Of a stretch of 64,000 nucleotides of DNA, positions 31,488-40,827 are shown piece by piece; the first letter of the stretch is position 1, and every line of letters begins with the position of its first letter. The translations under genes were made by a program, and so were the position numbers. The stretch covers positions 1-64,000 of the forward strand of contig JBGUNJ010000006.1 in NCBI GenBank assembly GCA_045117315.1. The letters are read 5' to 3'. Origin of the DNA: CAG-791 sp045117315 (GTDB lineage Bacteria > Bacillota > Clostridia > Lachnospirales > Lachnospiraceae). Below the pieces are notes generated by a model. It ran no database searches, was not told the DNA's origin, and saw only the letters and a list, made by a program, of their open reading frames with translations.

Positions 31488-33842
31488 TCAGTCCCCGGAT
31501 AGTTCTATGCGCAGTCTCGCGCTCAGCATGGTATTTCTCTTCTGTACGGTCACATTCCGGACAGCATAGGAAAGCGCTTTTCTGGTGCCCGCCGCCACAA
31601 GGGCCTTTTTGGCCCGGGTGATGCCCGTATAGATCAGGTTCCTCTGCAGCATGATGTAGTGGTTCATGAGGACGGGCATCACGACAACAGGGTATTCCGA
31701 TCCCTGAGATTTATGGATCGTCACGGCGTAAGCCAGAACCAGCTCGTCCAGCTCCGACACATCGTAGACCACACTTCTGTCGTCAAACAGCACCGTCAGA
31801 TTTCTCTCCTGCGTATCCACTGACTGCACGACTCCTATGTCCCCATTGAAGACTTCCTTATCGTAATTGTTGCGGATCTGCATGACCTTGTCCCGGGACC
31901 GGAAAATATAGCCGCCCCGGCGCAGACCCGGACCGCCGGATTCCGCGGGATTGAGGGCTTTCTGCAGTTCCTGATTGAGGTTTGCGGCGCCGATGATCCC
32001 ACGCTGCATAGGCGTGAGGACCTGGATCTCCGCTGCCGGGATCCTATAGTAGCGGGGCAGCTTGTTTTTGACCAGATCGATGATGGTCCGGAGCGCGGCT
32101 TCCGCAGGTTCTACCGTCCTGCCCTGCTGAGCGCTGAGTTTTTCAGCCAGGCGTTCCATATCGGTAAAAAAGAAATCGCTGTTTTTTCCGTTGGAGATAT
32201 CAGGCATGTGCCCCGCGTTTATCCTGTGGGCGTTGGTAATGATCCTGCTGGTCCTGGCCTGCCTGAAAATGCGGGTAAGACGGACAACAGGAAAACATTC
32301 GGATTCTATAATGTCTCTGAGGACATTTCCTGCTCCGACACTGGGCAGCTGATCTATATCTCCCACAAAAATTACAGTCATAGTTTCCGGGACCGCCTTC
32401 AGAAGATTGTAAAAAAGAAGCAGGTCGATCATGGAACACTCATCCACGATCAGCACATCTCCCTCCAATGGCTCCTCCTCATTTTTGCGATATCCTTCAG
32501 GAGGCTTCATCTCCAGCAGGCGGTGGATCGTCTTTGCCTCCATTCCGGTCGTCTCGGACAGGCGCCTTGCGGCGCGCCCCGTGGGGGCAGCCAGGAGAAT
32601 CCTGGCACCAGCCTCCCTGAAAGCAGAGATAATGCCCAGCGTGGTCGTGGTTTTTCCGGTTCCCGGGCCTCCCGTGAGAACGAGGATCTTGCTCTGCACA
32701 GCCATGAGTATAGCCTGCATCTGCACCTGGTCATAGCGCATTCCTGTGCGGGCCCCGACCCTTTCCTCCAAATCTTCCGCAGGGACACGGATACCTTCCC
32801 TGTTCCGGAAAATGGCTGTCAGACGTCTGGCGGAACCCATCTCCGCGAAAAAGAAAGGAGGCAGGTAGATGGCGTTTTCCGGCTTCGCGTCTGCCCGCAT
32901 CAAATATTCAGAACGTATCGAATCCTGCTGCGCCGTAACAGGCCGCGTCGCATTAGACAGTATTGAACCTGTCTTCATGGAAGCTGCATGCCACATCGAA
33001 TCTGCAGGCGTCAGGGACAGACTGTCATCCGGAAGGGGCGGCTGCACGATCACATCCCGGCTGCGGATCATTTCGTCCAGGGTCATGGACAGAACGTTGT
33101 CCTCCACCTCCAGAAGCTCTGTTCCTTTTTCCAGAAGCATGCCCCTGGTCGCGTAACAGTGTCCGTCGTCCGCAAGGCGGTTCAGTGTATAGAGAAGGCC
33201 GCTTCTCAGGCGGGCGTACCGCTCGTGCCCGAAGCCCATTTTTTCCGCTATGAGATCTGCCGTTCGAAAGCCGATCCCCCAGACATCGTCCGCCAGACGA
33301 TAGGGATTTTCCCGGACGATCCCGATGCTCTCATTTCCGTAGGTCTTGTAGATTTTGGTGGCATGGCTGGTGCTCACATCGTGCTCCTGCAGAAAGAGCA
33401 TGATATTCTTGACTTCGCGCTGCTCCTGCCAGCTGTTTCTGATCTGTTCGACCCTGGTCTTTCCGATTCCCGGCACGCTCATCAGCCTGTCGGGATCCGT
33501 CTCGATCACTTCAAGTGTATCTTTGCCGAACTCCTTCACGATTCTTCGCGCAAACTCGGGACCGACCCCTTTGATCAGGCCGCTCCCGAGATATTTTTCG
33601 ATTCCATATACAGTTGCGGGCAGAGTCTCTTCAAAGGTTTCCGCAGCGAACTGCCTTCCGTACTTTGCGTCGATCTTCCAGGAGCCTCCCAGAACCAGAA
33701 CGCTGCCGACATGCACTTCCGGCATCAGTCCTACCACAGTCACCAGCTCGCTGAATCCCTTTGCCCTGCATCGGATCACTGAGTATCCGTTCAATTCATT
33801 ATGATATGTGATGCGTTCAACAACGCAGCGCAGTTTTTCCAT
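31488..33842 (-). CDS. recD2: RecD2-type ATP-dependent DNA helicase
   Basis: A 5'-3' superfamily 1B helicase of 784 aa that works without RecBC in DNA repair. It has an N-terminal OB-like domain, helix-hairpin-helix repeats (around SVPGIGKTRVEQI), then the helicase core: Walker A LTGGPGTGKTTT, motif II VDECSMID, motif IV-VI region ending in the pattern YAVTIHKSQGSE. The open frame extends 56 codons upstream with no similarity; the ATG at 33842 with AAGGGG upstream begins the usual N-terminus MEKLRCVVERIT. It lies 160 bases behind the deoR-type gene. Confidence 0.93.
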   Translation of the reverse strand: MEKLRCVVERITYHNELNGYSVIRCRAKGFSELVTVVGLMPEVHVGSVLVLGGSWKIDAKYGRQFAAETFEETLPATVYGIEKYLGSGLIKGVGPEFARRIVKEFGKDTLEVIETDPDRLMSVPGIGKTRVEQIRNSWQEQREVKNIMLFLQEHDVSTSHATKIYKTYGNESIGIVRENPYRLADDVWGIGFRTADLIAEKMGFGHERYARLRSGLLYTLNRLADDGHCYATRGMLLEKGTELLEVEDNVLSMTLDEMIRSRDVIVQPPLPDDSLSLTPADSMWHAASMKTGSILSNATRPVTAQQDSIRSEYLMRADAKPENAIYLPPFFFAEMGSARRLTAIFRNREGIRVPAEDLEERVGARTGMRYDQVQMQAILMAVQSKILVLTGGPGTGKTTTTLGIISAFREAGARILLAAPTGRAARRLSETTGMEAKTIHRLLEMKPPEGYRKNEEEPLEGDVLIVDECSMIDLLLFYNLLKAVPETMTVIFVGDIDQLPSVGAGNVLRDIIESECFPVVRLTRIFRQARTSRIITNAHRINAGHMPDISNGKNSDFFFTDMERLAEKLSAQQGRTVEPAEAALRTIIDLVKNKLPRYYRIPAAEIQVLTPMQRGIIGAANLNQELQKALNPAESGGPGLRRGGYIFRSRDKVMQIRNNYDKEVFNGDIGVVQSVDTQERNLTVLFDDRSVVYDVSELDELVLAYAVTIHKSQGSEYPVVVMPVLMNHYIMLQRNLIYTGITRAKKALVAAGTRKALSYAVRNVTVQKRNTMLSARLRIELSGD

Positions 33843-33889
33843 AAATCCCCTTTGCCGCGCACCGGCTGAGCAGCCGCCTTTTCTCCCGT

Positions 33890-34000
33890 CTCCGGCGCAG
33901 TGCATCCGCCTCTCCCTGCTCAGGCGCGGATCAAGCCGCTTATTCGCCATATCCGGTCTGGTGTATCTGCCTCGCCCGAAACAGGCGCGGATCAGGCACG
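33890..34000. repeat. Two-copy repeat behind the DeoR-type gene
   Basis: Two copies of a unit of about 60 bp sharing CAGGCGCGGATCA and TCTGCCTC/TCCGCCTC lie between the stop at 34003 and the recD2 start. Confidence 0.6.
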
Positions 34001-34002
34001 GA

Positions 34003-34854
34003 TCACACAATATCCAGTCTGATCTGCTTTGCCCGGATCAGGTCCTTCCACTCATCCGTAATTCCCGTATCGGTGATGATCCTGTCCATATCCTCAATCG
34101 CGGCGAAATATCCCGGATCCACCCTTCCGAATTTTGTGGAATCCGTGATCAGGATCTTCTCAAGAGACATGGAGACTGCAGCCCTTTTCAGGTCTCCTAT
34201 ATACTGATCTGTGCAGGTAAGTCCCATTTCGGCGTGGATTCCGGAAGCGCAGAGGAATACTTTCTGTGCCCGGAGCTGGCGCATGAATCTGACTCCCTCT
34301 TCCGAGGAAAAGATTTTGGTATTGCGGTGATAGTAGCCTCCGGCAAGGATCAGCCTTATATTTGGCTTGTCACAGAGTTTGGAGACAATATAGTAGCTGT
34401 AACAGATCACTGTCAGCGGCAGATCATCCGGTATCATCTCCGGCATCATTCCCGCTGTAGTCCCGGAATCGAGCACGATCACATCACCCGGTTTCAAAAG
34501 GCTCACGGCAAAGGCGTTGATACGCCGTTTTTCCTCAACGCAGCGGCATTCTTCATCCGTATAAACATAAGGATTCCCTGCGCTCCGTTCCGGTGCTCCT
34601 GTTCCCGACAGGTAGGACGCCAGAGAGGAAGTGACTGTACCGGCAGAGCCGGGGGCTGAACCCGGGCCCTGGTCAGGCGCGCCGGCAGTCCTGTTCCCCG
34701 TTTGATTCAATCCGTTTTTTTCAATATACTGAAGATCTCTCCGTATCGTCATCTGTGAAACAGAAAAGGTATCTGCCAACTCCGCGATTGTCACGAACGG
34801 ATCTTCCTTCATTTTCTGCAGGATCCTTACGATCCTGACTTCGCGCTTATTCAT
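34003..34854 (-). CDS. DeoR/GlpR family transcriptional regulator
   Basis: A 283-aa repressor-type protein. Helix-turn-helix at about 18-38 (TIAELADTFSVSQMTIRRDL, the classic DeoR signature) and a C-terminal sensor domain of the DeoRC sugar-phosphate-binding type (DSGTTAGMMPEMI, SEEGVRF). Between them is a Gly/Ala/Ser/Pro-rich stretch of about 50 residues (residues 46-95) that is not usual in the family and may be another low-complexity insertion. Start at 34854 with MNKREVRIVRIL; the frame is open 30 codons upstream. No sugar pathway gene is adjacent, so its ligand is unknown. Confidence 0.88.
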   Translation of the reverse strand: MNKREVRIVRILQKMKEDPFVTIAELADTFSVSQMTIRRDLQYIEKNGLNQTGNRTAGAPDQGPGSAPGSAGTVTSSLASYLSGTGAPERSAGNPYVYTDEECRCVEEKRRINAFAVSLLKPGDVIVLDSGTTAGMMPEMIPDDLPLTVICYSYYIVSKLCDKPNIRLILAGGYYHRNTKIFSSEEGVRFMRQLRAQKVFLCASGIHAEMGLTCTDQYIGDLKRAAVSMSLEKILITDSTKFGRVDPGYFAAIEDMDRIITDTGITDEWKDLIRAKQIRLDIV

Positions 34855-35034
34855 CTTTTTATACCTGTCAATCTTCCAGAGCAGCCGCTGCGGGGCGGAA
34901 TGCGGATGTGTGGAGCATTGCGGGAGCGCCAGTGCGCGGAGCAATGCGCGCTTTAATCATATATGTTTGCGGGCACCTGCCCACAATCACAGGAATTTAT
35001 TCCTGACTGACTTTTCATGGCGCGAGACCCGCGG

Positions 35035-35125
35035 GCGGGTCCTGAATTTTTACTTTCTACAATGTGTTGGCCCTGGAAAGGAACCGAATCTTTTCTTTCT
35101 TCCACGGGCGGGTCCTGAATTTCTA
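35035..35125. repeat. Two-copy repeat including the rsgA stop region
   Basis: The stretch CGGGCGGGTCCTGAATTT followed by TACTTT occurs twice about 76 bp apart; the copy at 35104-35128 spans the rsgA stop codon. Confidence 0.8.
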
Positions 35126-36016
35126 CTTTTTTGTATATACCGGTCTGCGTCCGCGCAGTTCTTCGTAAATCTCACAGTAATTGCGATAGCGGATACGGCT
35201 GATCTTCCCGTCTTCAAGTGCCGCCTTGACGGCGCAGTCCGGTTCGTTGATATGGATACAGCCGTTGAATCTGCACTTGCTCTCCCACTCCTCAAACTCC
35301 GGATAGTAGTAGTGGAGACGGTCAGGCTCTATGTCCTGCACCCAGAGCGATGTAAATCCGGGAGTATCTACAAGATAGGTATTCTCTCCTGCCGCGAGCA
35401 GCTCCACATGCCTGGTGGTATTTTTCCCCCGGCGGATCTTGCGGCTCAGTTCTCCGGTCTGCATGTTGGCGTCCGGACAGAGCATATTGATCAGAGTCGA
35501 CTTTCCCGCCCCGCTGGGGCCGGTCAGGACCGTGGTCTTTCCCTGCAGGATCTCCTTCACCTGACCCAGGGTCTCCGGAATAAAACTGCTGATAAAGAGG
35601 ACAGTACATCCGCAGGCCTCATAGGTCTCCCTGAGCTCGTGGATCTCTTCCTCAGTCGCCAGATCGCGTTTGGTAAAGCAGAGGATGGCATCGAGTTCCT
35701 TTTCCTGCATGGTGATCAGAAAGCGGTCCAGCATATTGTAGCTGGGAGCAGGGTGTGTTATAGCAAAAATCAGAAGGGCCTGATCCACGTTGGCCACATT
35801 TGGGCGGACCAGCGCATTGGTTCTGGGCAGAAGCTCCCGCACGTTTCCCTCCATGGGGATACTGACTGTATCTGTGATATCGATCTCCACATCATCTCCG
35901 ACGAGAGGCTTCTTGCCGAGAGCCCGGAAAATTCCCTTGGCGCGGCATCTGTAAATATTTTCGCCCGTGTGGACTTCATAAAATCCGGCGATGCTCTTAA
36001 TGATTTTTCCCTTCAT
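35123..36016 (-). CDS. rsgA: Ribosome small-subunit GTPase RsgA
   Basis: A circularly permuted GTPase that checks 30S maturation, 297 aa. OB-fold at the N-terminus (to about residue 70), then the permuted G domain with FTKRDL (G4), the P-loop GPSGAGKST (G1) and DTPGF (G3), and a C-terminal zinc finger C-x5-C-x-H-x5-C in CRFNGCIHINEPDC. AGGAAGG precedes the ATG at 36016. Its place after prkC is the conserved order of Firmicutes; the usual next gene rpe is absent and a DeoR regulator stands there instead. Confidence 0.96.
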   Translation of the reverse strand: MKGKIIKSIAGFYEVHTGENIYRCRAKGIFRALGKKPLVGDDVEIDITDTVSIPMEGNVRELLPRTNALVRPNVANVDQALLIFAITHPAPSYNMLDRFLITMQEKELDAILCFTKRDLATEEEIHELRETYEACGCTVLFISSFIPETLGQVKEILQGKTTVLTGPSGAGKSTLINMLCPDANMQTGELSRKIRRGKNTTRHVELLAAGENTYLVDTPGFTSLWVQDIEPDRLHYYYPEFEEWESKCRFNGCIHINEPDCAVKAALEDGKISRIRYRNYCEIYEELRGRRPVYTKK

Positions 36017-36098
36017 GCACCTTCCTGACGTTCTCCTGTTCTGACTTCAACGCACATAGCCCCGTTGTGACCACTGTGTCCGGGGCTTTCCTGCATAA

Positions 36099-36124
36099 TG
36101 CCGGGACATGTTTTTGTCCCGGCA
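36099..36124. terminator. Hairpin between prkC and rsgA
   Basis: TGCCGGGAC and GTCCCGGCA, perfect 9-bp arms. Another small one, AGCCCCG/CGGGGCT, lies at 36058-36088. Neither has a clear T-run on the minus strand. Confidence 0.5.
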
Positions 36125-36139
36125 TCAGACGTATCGAAT

Positions 36140-36298
36140 CTGTGTTTTTTATTCTGTTTTTTCTGGTTTATTTATGTTTCCTGCTCTGTTTTTTATTTTG
36201 CTCTTTTCCGTTCCGGATCGTTTTTTAATTCTGTTCCGGACCAGTTCTTTACTCTGCTCTGTTTTTATTCTGTCCGGGATCAGTTTTCCTGCTCCGTT
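36140..36298. repeat. T-rich degenerate repeats behind prkC
   Basis: Repeated TTTTTATTCTG, TCTGCTCTG and GTTCCGGA blocks without strict period run up to the prkC stop. Confidence 0.6.
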
Positions 36299-38539
36299 TT
36301 ATTCTTTGGTAAAGTTCAGCTTGCGTACTATTTCCTTTGTCTCTTCATACACATTGGTCTCGGCAGCCCATTCTTCCGTAGCTCCGGCGTCGGAGGAATC
36401 GACCTCCTCTTCAACGGTGTTGGTGTAAGTCATATAGAGTGTTCCCTTGGAGGCTGAGATGCCCGTGAGCGATACCTGGAAGGGGAAAGTGGTTGTGGTG
36501 GCATTGAGGATTTCCTCAGAATTGTCGCCGTCTGTCACAATGCTCAATGTGACAGGAGTCCCCTCCTTGTAGTCCGGATCCTCACTGCGGAGCGGTCCTT
36601 TGATCTCGTCTGAATATGAGTAGAGGGGTTCTCCGCTGATCTCCAGATCCACCTGGGTTCCCGCCTCGACATATTCACCTTTTTCGATCGATTGTCCGAT
36701 TACCGTGTTGGGCGCGTAGCGTCCGCTGGTATCCGTAACCGTTGTCTCGCCCGCCACAAGGTCTTCCTTCAGCAGTTCCGAAGCGGCCTGTTGTTCCGTC
36801 ATTCCCAGAAGGTTGGGAACCTGGACAAGTCCGCTCAGGTCCGGCCCCTTGCTGACATAGATCGTCACTTCAGATCCCACAGGGATCTCCGCGCCTCCCT
36901 CAGGCGTCTGTCCGGTCACATATCCGGCATCCGTTTCGTCTGAATATTCCTCCTGGACCACAGGAGTCAGGCCGGTCTGCCGCAAGGTTGACTCTGCTTC
37001 CTCCCTGGCAAAATCCGTGACATCCGGCGCGGCGATTCTCTCGATTCTGGCTACAGTCAGCGTGACTGTTGAGCCGGCAGCAACTTCCTGCCCCTCCGGC
37101 ACTGCGGCATCCATGACTACTCCTTCGCCGTAGGTATCGGATACGCCGTAGAAAACCTCGGATTTCAGGCCTGCGTTTTCGAGCACTTTCTGTGCTTCTT
37201 CCAGAGGGCTCCCGATGACCGCCGGCATCACGACCATGTTGGTATCGACTTGCGCAGTCTGATCGGGGAGGGTCTGAGAAGAATCCTGGTCTTCCGGCCC
37301 TTCGACTGTTTCCACAGGCGAGGAAGATTCATCGATCTCTTCCCGGGACGGCTTACGGCGGTTCACAATGACAAAGATGAAAACAGCACAGATCACAAGA
37401 ATCGCGACAATAGAGAGCACCTGGATAATGCGGTCAAGGCGGCGCTCGCCCTCTTCCTCTTCATCATCGTACTCTTCCTGCGTCTGATCCTCTGCTGTTT
37501 TCTCCTGATCATCCTCCGCCTTGACAGGCGCAGTCCCGTTCCTGAGTCCACCGGCAGTGTCCGGACCGCTTTTTGCGGAGGGAGCTGCCTGCGGAGAGGA
37601 CTGCGGCACTTCTGCCGGGACGGCAGAGGTCTTTCTCCTTATTTCATCTCTTTCCGCGTTGCTCATGGCGCGGGTCTCTGCCATATTGTCATCCTGCATA
37701 CGGCTGACAAATGTTCCCTCGGGATCATTCAGAGACCTTCTCAGGTCCGAAGCCAGTTCTTCCATATTCTGGTAGCGGCGGTCCGGGCTCTTCTCACAGC
37801 ATTTCAATACAATCTGCTGAACGCTGTAGGGCAGGTCCGGCACCAGTTCCCGGGGATCCGGAAAGGGTTCCTGAATATGCTTGAGGGCAATGGCGACCGT
37901 AGTGTCCCCCTCGTAGGGAACCCGTCCCGTCAGCATCTCAAAGAGCGTGACGCCGAGTGAATAGACGTCACTCTTTTCGTCGCTGAATCCGCCCCGCGCC
38001 TGCTCTGGAGACGTATAGTGGACAGACCCCATCACATTGGAGGTAATGGTATTGCTGGTGGAGGCTTTGGCGATTCCAAAATCCGTCACCTTTACCTTGC
38101 CTTCTTTTGAAATAATGATGTTCTGGGGTTTGATATCTCTGTGGATAATATGATTGCGGTGCGCGGCAGCAAGGCCGATCGCGACCTGAATCGCAACCGT
38201 CACCGCTTCCCTGGGTGACAGCTTTCCCTTTTTCTCAATATATTTTTTGAGGGTGATTCCGTTTACCAGTTCCATGATGATGTAGTAACTGGATTTTTCC
38301 TCTCCTACATCGTAGACGTTTACGATATTGGGATGCATCAGACCGGCCGCCGCCTGTGCCTCAACCCTGAATTTGGAAACAAAAGTAGCGTTTTCCGAAA
38401 ACTCCTGTTTGAGCACCTTGACAGCCACCATCCGGTTCAGGCGGTGGTCTTTTGCTTTATATACATCGGACATTCCTCCGGTGCCCACTTTTTCCAGCAC
38501 CTCGTAGCGGTCCGCAATCAGCATTCCTATTTTAATCAT
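36299..38539 (-). CDS. prkC: PASTA-domain Ser/Thr protein kinase
   Basis: A membrane kinase that senses muropeptides or lipid II, 746 aa. N-terminal Hanks-type kinase (1-270) with IIHRDIKPQN and DFGIAKA; an acidic linker; one membrane helix at about 375-393; then three PASTA repeats outside (about 430-630), each with the VPxVxG-like start, and a C-terminal region rich in Thr/Ser/Glu. It is next to the matching phosphatase gene prpC. In Firmicutes this pair controls growth, wall synthesis and dormancy exit. GGAGAG precedes the ATG at 38539. Confidence 0.96.
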   Translation of the reverse strand: MIKIGMLIADRYEVLEKVGTGGMSDVYKAKDHRLNRMVAVKVLKQEFSENATFVSKFRVEAQAAAGLMHPNIVNVYDVGEEKSSYYIIMELVNGITLKKYIEKKGKLSPREAVTVAIQVAIGLAAAHRNHIIHRDIKPQNIIISKEGKVKVTDFGIAKASTSNTITSNVMGSVHYTSPEQARGGFSDEKSDVYSLGVTLFEMLTGRVPYEGDTTVAIALKHIQEPFPDPRELVPDLPYSVQQIVLKCCEKSPDRRYQNMEELASDLRRSLNDPEGTFVSRMQDDNMAETRAMSNAERDEIRRKTSAVPAEVPQSSPQAAPSAKSGPDTAGGLRNGTAPVKAEDDQEKTAEDQTQEEYDDEEEEGERRLDRIIQVLSIVAILVICAVFIFVIVNRRKPSREEIDESSSPVETVEGPEDQDSSQTLPDQTAQVDTNMVVMPAVIGSPLEEAQKVLENAGLKSEVFYGVSDTYGEGVVMDAAVPEGQEVAAGSTVTLTVARIERIAAPDVTDFAREEAESTLRQTGLTPVVQEEYSDETDAGYVTGQTPEGGAEIPVGSEVTIYVSKGPDLSGLVQVPNLLGMTEQQAASELLKEDLVAGETTVTDTSGRYAPNTVIGQSIEKGEYVEAGTQVDLEISGEPLYSYSDEIKGPLRSEDPDYKEGTPVTLSIVTDGDNSEEILNATTTTFPFQVSLTGISASKGTLYMTYTNTVEEEVDSSDAGATEEWAAETNVYEETKEIVRKLNFTKE

Positions 38540-38607
38540 CTTCTCTCCATCCTTCAGGCAGGCCGCAGTTCCGGGTCATTGTGACGATCCGCAGTCGCAC
38601 AATGGTC

Positions 38608-39381
38608 TTATCCGGGCATGGTCCCGGGCAGTCCCGAACAGCTTCCTGTATCAAAAGGGTTGACGAGTATTACAGAAATATTATCTTTTCCGCCGGCCAT
38701 ATTCGCCTCATAAATCAGCCTGTCTGCCGCCTTTTCAAGGCTTCTGTAGGAAAAAACGATATCGGCGATCTGTTCGTCTTCGAGCATGGTCGTAAGCCCG
38801 TCCGAGCAAAGGAGAAGGATGTCTCCATCTATGATCTCCTCCCTGAAAAGATCGACTGCGATGCTGTCTTCCGCCCCGACCGCTCTGGTTATGATATTCC
38901 TGTCGGGAACAAGACGCGCTTCCCTGCGGGTCAGTTTTCCTGCCCGGACCATCTCTTCCACCAGGGAATGGTCGACTGTGACCTGTCTGATATGGGAGGG
39001 TTCGCGCAGAATATATAATCTGCTGTCTCCCACATTGGCGGCCAGAAGACGATTGCGGCTGACAACAGCGGCGACAAATGTAGTCCCCATCCCGAAGAGA
39101 GAAGGATCCCTTGCCGCGATCGCTCTCAGTTCCCGGTTGGCGTCCCGGACCGCGTTCTCCAGAACACGTCCCGGATTGTCATCGACAGCATCCGCGACTG
39201 CGGAAGTGACGTGGTCCACTGTGAATCTGGATGCATAGTCACCGGCGTTGTGGCCGCCCATTCCATCCGCGACAATATACAAATCAGGAAAAGGACCGAC
39301 GGGAATGTCGCTGGTAAAAATATAGTCCTGATTCATATTCCTCTTTCTTCCGGTATCCGTGATTGAAAAAGATGATGGCAT
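38608..39381 (-). CDS. prpC: PP2C-type Ser/Thr protein phosphatase
   Basis: Metal-dependent phosphatase of 257 aa, the partner of PrkC. The metal-binding aspartates are in NMNQDYIF, VADGMGGHNAGD, LLCSDGLT and GGKDNISV. The frame is open for 114 more codons upstream, across the rlmN tail repeats, but those residues are repeat-derived and the ATG at 39381 has AAGGGG 9 bases upstream and begins with the family-like SFSITDTGRKR. So I place the start there. Confidence 0.94.
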   Translation of the reverse strand: MPSSFSITDTGRKRNMNQDYIFTSDIPVGPFPDLYIVADGMGGHNAGDYASRFTVDHVTSAVADAVDDNPGRVLENAVRDANRELRAIAARDPSLFGMGTTFVAAVVSRNRLLAANVGDSRLYILREPSHIRQVTVDHSLVEEMVRAGKLTRREARLVPDRNIITRAVGAEDSIAVDLFREEIIDGDILLLCSDGLTTMLEDEQIADIVFSYRSLEKAADRLIYEANMAGGKDNISVILVNPFDTGSCSGLPGTMPG

Positions 39382-39489
39382 TCTCTTATCCCCTTGTCGC
39401 TGTACAATTATCGGGATCACCCCGATGCCGGACGGCTGTAATGCCGCTGCATCGCGGGTTCTCACCGCGTCCTCCTTCAGACTGACGGC

Positions 39490-39665
39490 TGACCGCCCTG
39501 CCCGGCTTCCGCGGGCACAAATCCCGGCCGCTTCCTGTTTCAGACCGGACGCTCCGCCCCGGTTGCGCTTGTGGAAATCCCGGCCGCTTCTCGTTTCAGC
39601 CCGGACGCTCCGCTTCACTTCCGCGGGCACAAATCCCGGCCGCTTCCTGCTCGGCATACCTGTTT
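39490..39665. repeat. Three-copy repeat derived from the rlmN tail
   Basis: A unit of 55-60 bp containing GCACAAATCCCGGCCGCTTC is present about three times. The copy at the right codes for the last residues of RlmN; the others lie behind its stop. Confidence 0.85.
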
Positions 39666-40786
39666 CGAAGCTGGCCGCAGGCACCCTCGATATCTTTTCC
39701 GAGTGCTCTTCTAATACTAACATTTACACCATGTTTTTCAAGTTCCATTTTAAAGGCCTTCACTGAGGCATTGTCCGGATGTCTGAATCCCCGCTCCCTG
39801 ACGGGATTGACCGGAATCAGATTGATATGCGCCCTGAGCGGTTTCGCCAGCCCGGCAAGGTTCTGCGCATCCGCCCTGCTGTCATTGATTCCCCGGATCA
39901 GGCTGTATTCAAAAGTGACCTGACGGCCGGTCACACGGGAATAGTCTCCGCAGGCCTCCATCAGTTCCGCGATCGTCCAGCTCCTGGCAACAGGCATGAT
40001 CTTCCTTCGCTGCTCATCTGTCGCCGCGTGAAGGGAAAGAGCCAGTGTAATATGCATACCCTCCTGAGAAAACCGCCGGATTCCGGGTACGATTCCGCAC
40101 GTGGAAACAGTGATCCCCCGCTGGCTCAGATTCATTCCCTCCGGGCATGTCAGGAGTCTGAGGAAACGTATAAGATTGTCATAATTGTCAAAAGGCTCCC
40201 CCATCCCCATGACCACTACGTGGGAGATCCTCTCGCCGGTATCCCTGGCGATTGCATAAATCTGTTCCAGCATCTCCGAGGCCGTGAGCGACCGGACCAG
40301 TCCGTGCAGAGTGGACGCGCAGAAAGAACATCCCATCCTGCATCCCACCTGGGAGGAGATGCAGACGCTGTTGCCGAAATGATACCTCATGAAGACGCTT
40401 TCCACCAGGCATCCGTCCGGCATGGCAAAAAGATATTTGCGGGTCCCGTCCACAGCAGAGACACGGCATTGGACCTGCCTCGCCGTCACGAGCGGGTTCC
40501 TGTCCGACAGTTCCTTCCTCAGTCCGGCCGGAAGATCGGTCATCTCCTCATATCCGCACACCCGGGAAACATGGATCCACTTAAAAAGCTGCTTTGCCCG
40601 AAAAGCGGGAAGACCCTTCTCCTTCACAAAGCCGGCAAGTTCCTCCGGGTACATGGATTTGAGATCCACAGGCTGCCGGTCCCGCCTTCCCCGGGCAGTA
40701 TCCTCTTTCCCTGCCATATTCACTTTTTCCGGGTCGATCTGCTTTGCTGCAGTATTTTCCGATCTGTCCAAAAGCTCACTCTCCAA
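39596..40786 (-). CDS. rlmN: 23S rRNA A2503 (and tRNA A37) methyltransferase RlmN
   Basis: A radical SAM enzyme of 396 aa. The 4Fe-4S site is C-x3-C-x2-C in CRMGCSFCAS; MGMGEPFDNYDN and the catalytic cysteine region near GACGQL are present. The reading begins with TTG at 40786 (AAGGATG upstream); ATG codons at residues 24 and 45 are alternatives. The family normally ends soon after GACGQL, but here about 20 more residues follow (EQEAAGICARGSEAERPG), coded by the tandem repeat. Confidence 0.95.
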   Translation of the reverse strand: MESELLDRSENTAAKQIDPEKVNMAGKEDTARGRRDRQPVDLKSMYPEELAGFVKEKGLPAFRAKQLFKWIHVSRVCGYEEMTDLPAGLRKELSDRNPLVTARQVQCRVSAVDGTRKYLFAMPDGCLVESVFMRYHFGNSVCISSQVGCRMGCSFCASTLHGLVRSLTASEMLEQIYAIARDTGERISHVVVMGMGEPFDNYDNLIRFLRLLTCPEGMNLSQRGITVSTCGIVPGIRRFSQEGMHITLALSLHAATDEQRRKIMPVARSWTIAELMEACGDYSRVTGRQVTFEYSLIRGINDSRADAQNLAGLAKPLRAHINLIPVNPVRERGFRHPDNASVKAFKMELEKHGVNVSIRRALGKDIEGACGQLRNRYAEQEAAGICARGSEAERPG

Positions 40787-40827
40787 ATATCATCCTTCAG
40801 TTCCATGTTCATCTCACGGCATCTGAA

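Noticed and set aside
39382..39723. Upstream extension of the PP2C phosphatase by 114 residues
   Set aside because: It overlaps the end of rlmN and is repeat-derived; a good ribosome binding site and the family-like N-terminus are at 39381.
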